A stretch of DNA of 6,920 nt from Candidatus Aegiribacteria sp. (GTDB taxonomy: Bacteria > Fermentibacterota > Fermentibacteria > Fermentibacterales > JCC-6): assembly GCA_030600975.1 (NCBI GenBank), contig JAUVUL010000094.1:1-6920 (forward strand). Reading direction: 5' to 3'. Of the stretch, positions 6,790 to 6,920 are shown piece by piece. The notes under the pieces were generated by a model. The model saw only the letters and a program-made list of their open reading frames with translations. It was not told the origin of the DNA and did not search any database. The translations under genes were made by a program, and so were the position numbers. How positions within the stretch are numbered: position 1 is the first letter of the stretch; each line of letters starts with the position of its first letter.

Positions 6790-6841
6790 ATGATAATACT
6801 TTCATATCGTCAACGGATACATTCCGACCATATACGATATG
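6780..6841. promoter_or_regulatory. Cluster of AT-rich palindromes over the promoter, likely ArsR-type operators
   Basis: Several dyads overlap the promoter. ATATGATCATAT (6780-6791) and ATCATATGAT (6785-6794) are perfect palindromes over the -10 box. ATATGA (6788-6793) and TCATAT (6802-6807) form an inverted repeat with an 8-bp gap that fills the spacer. CATAT-N3-ATATG (6829-6841) lies upstream of the -35. CATATCGT (6803-6810) and ACGATATG (6834-6841) are an 8-bp inverted pair. ArsR-family proteins usually bind such AT-rich inverted repeats at their own promoters, so autoregulation is the simplest reading. The exact site is inferred. Confidence 0.55.
6785..6813 (-). promoter_or_regulatory. 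Sigma70-type promoter for the regulator-ahcY unit
   Basis: On the minus strand, TTGACG (6813-6808) and TATGAT (6790-6785) are separated by exactly 17 bp, each hexamer matching the housekeeping consensus at five of six positions. The expected transcription start is about 6778-6777, at the A of the second in-frame ATG (6777). This implies a leaderless transcript and argues against use of the ATG at 6789, which lies within the -10 box. Confidence 0.65.
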
Positions 6842-6920
6842 TGATTCTCCTGTACAAAGATCATGTGCTATAACCTCTCATTGCATTCATTTAGATCGTA
6901 AGCCATAATTATTGAACCTC

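Noticed and set aside
6814..6920. Possible further gene or RNA at the right edge
   Set aside because: Apart from the dyad at 6829-6841, no coding frame, hairpin or RNA gene can be supported in this short AT-rich end.

Overview
The window comes from a bacterial chromosome and suggests an anaerobic fermenter. Its centre is a three-gene NAD(H)-linked [FeFe]-hydrogenase module, an oxygen-sensitive enzyme class used to dispose of reducing equivalents as H2 or to take H2 up. Composition is moderate in G+C, Shine-Dalgarno sites are strong (GGGAGGT) and genes are tightly packed. The lineage cannot be fixed from this sequence alone.

Layout: every intact gene lies on the minus strand, so transcription runs from right to left. 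At the right, an ArsR-type winged-helix/SAM-methyltransferase fusion (6789 or 6777 down to 5851) has a near-consensus promoter (TTGACG, 17 bp, TATGAT) embedded in a cluster of AT-rich palindromes. The -10 box overlaps the upstream ATG, so the mRNA is probably leaderless. The fusion overlaps S-adenosylhomocysteine hydrolase (ahcY, 5858-4449) by 8 nt. Together they look like a self-contained unit that senses the SAM/SAH state and clears SAH. A 100-nt gap follows, with no convincing terminator but with a GGAATAT/ATATTCC inverted repeat.

The second block is receiver-only response regulator, then hydC, hydB and hydA (4348-517). It is very compact: a 4-nt GTGA overlap, a 14-nt gap and a 0-nt gap. 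HydC is the NuoE-like [2Fe-2S] subunit, HydB the NuoF-like FMN/NADH subunit and HydA the H-cluster subunit. Electrons would move between NAD(H) on HydB and the H-cluster of HydA through the Fe-S clusters. HydB is a minimal version with neither the N-terminal thioredoxin-like domain nor the C-terminal ferredoxin domain of the classical bifurcating enzymes. HydA reads TSCSPGW at the L1 motif where textbook enzymes have TSCCPGW.

At the left end, on the plus strand, lies a decayed tyrosine recombinase fragment (about 52-447). It has an internal deletion and has lost catalytic histidines. A hairpin at 467-498 separates it from the convergent hydA and could terminate transcription from both sides. 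There is no rRNA, tRNA, CRISPR array or intact mobile element. The most interesting points are the methyltransferase-domain regulator with its promoter architecture, the stripped-down hydrogenase, and the orphan receiver protein translationally coupled to it.
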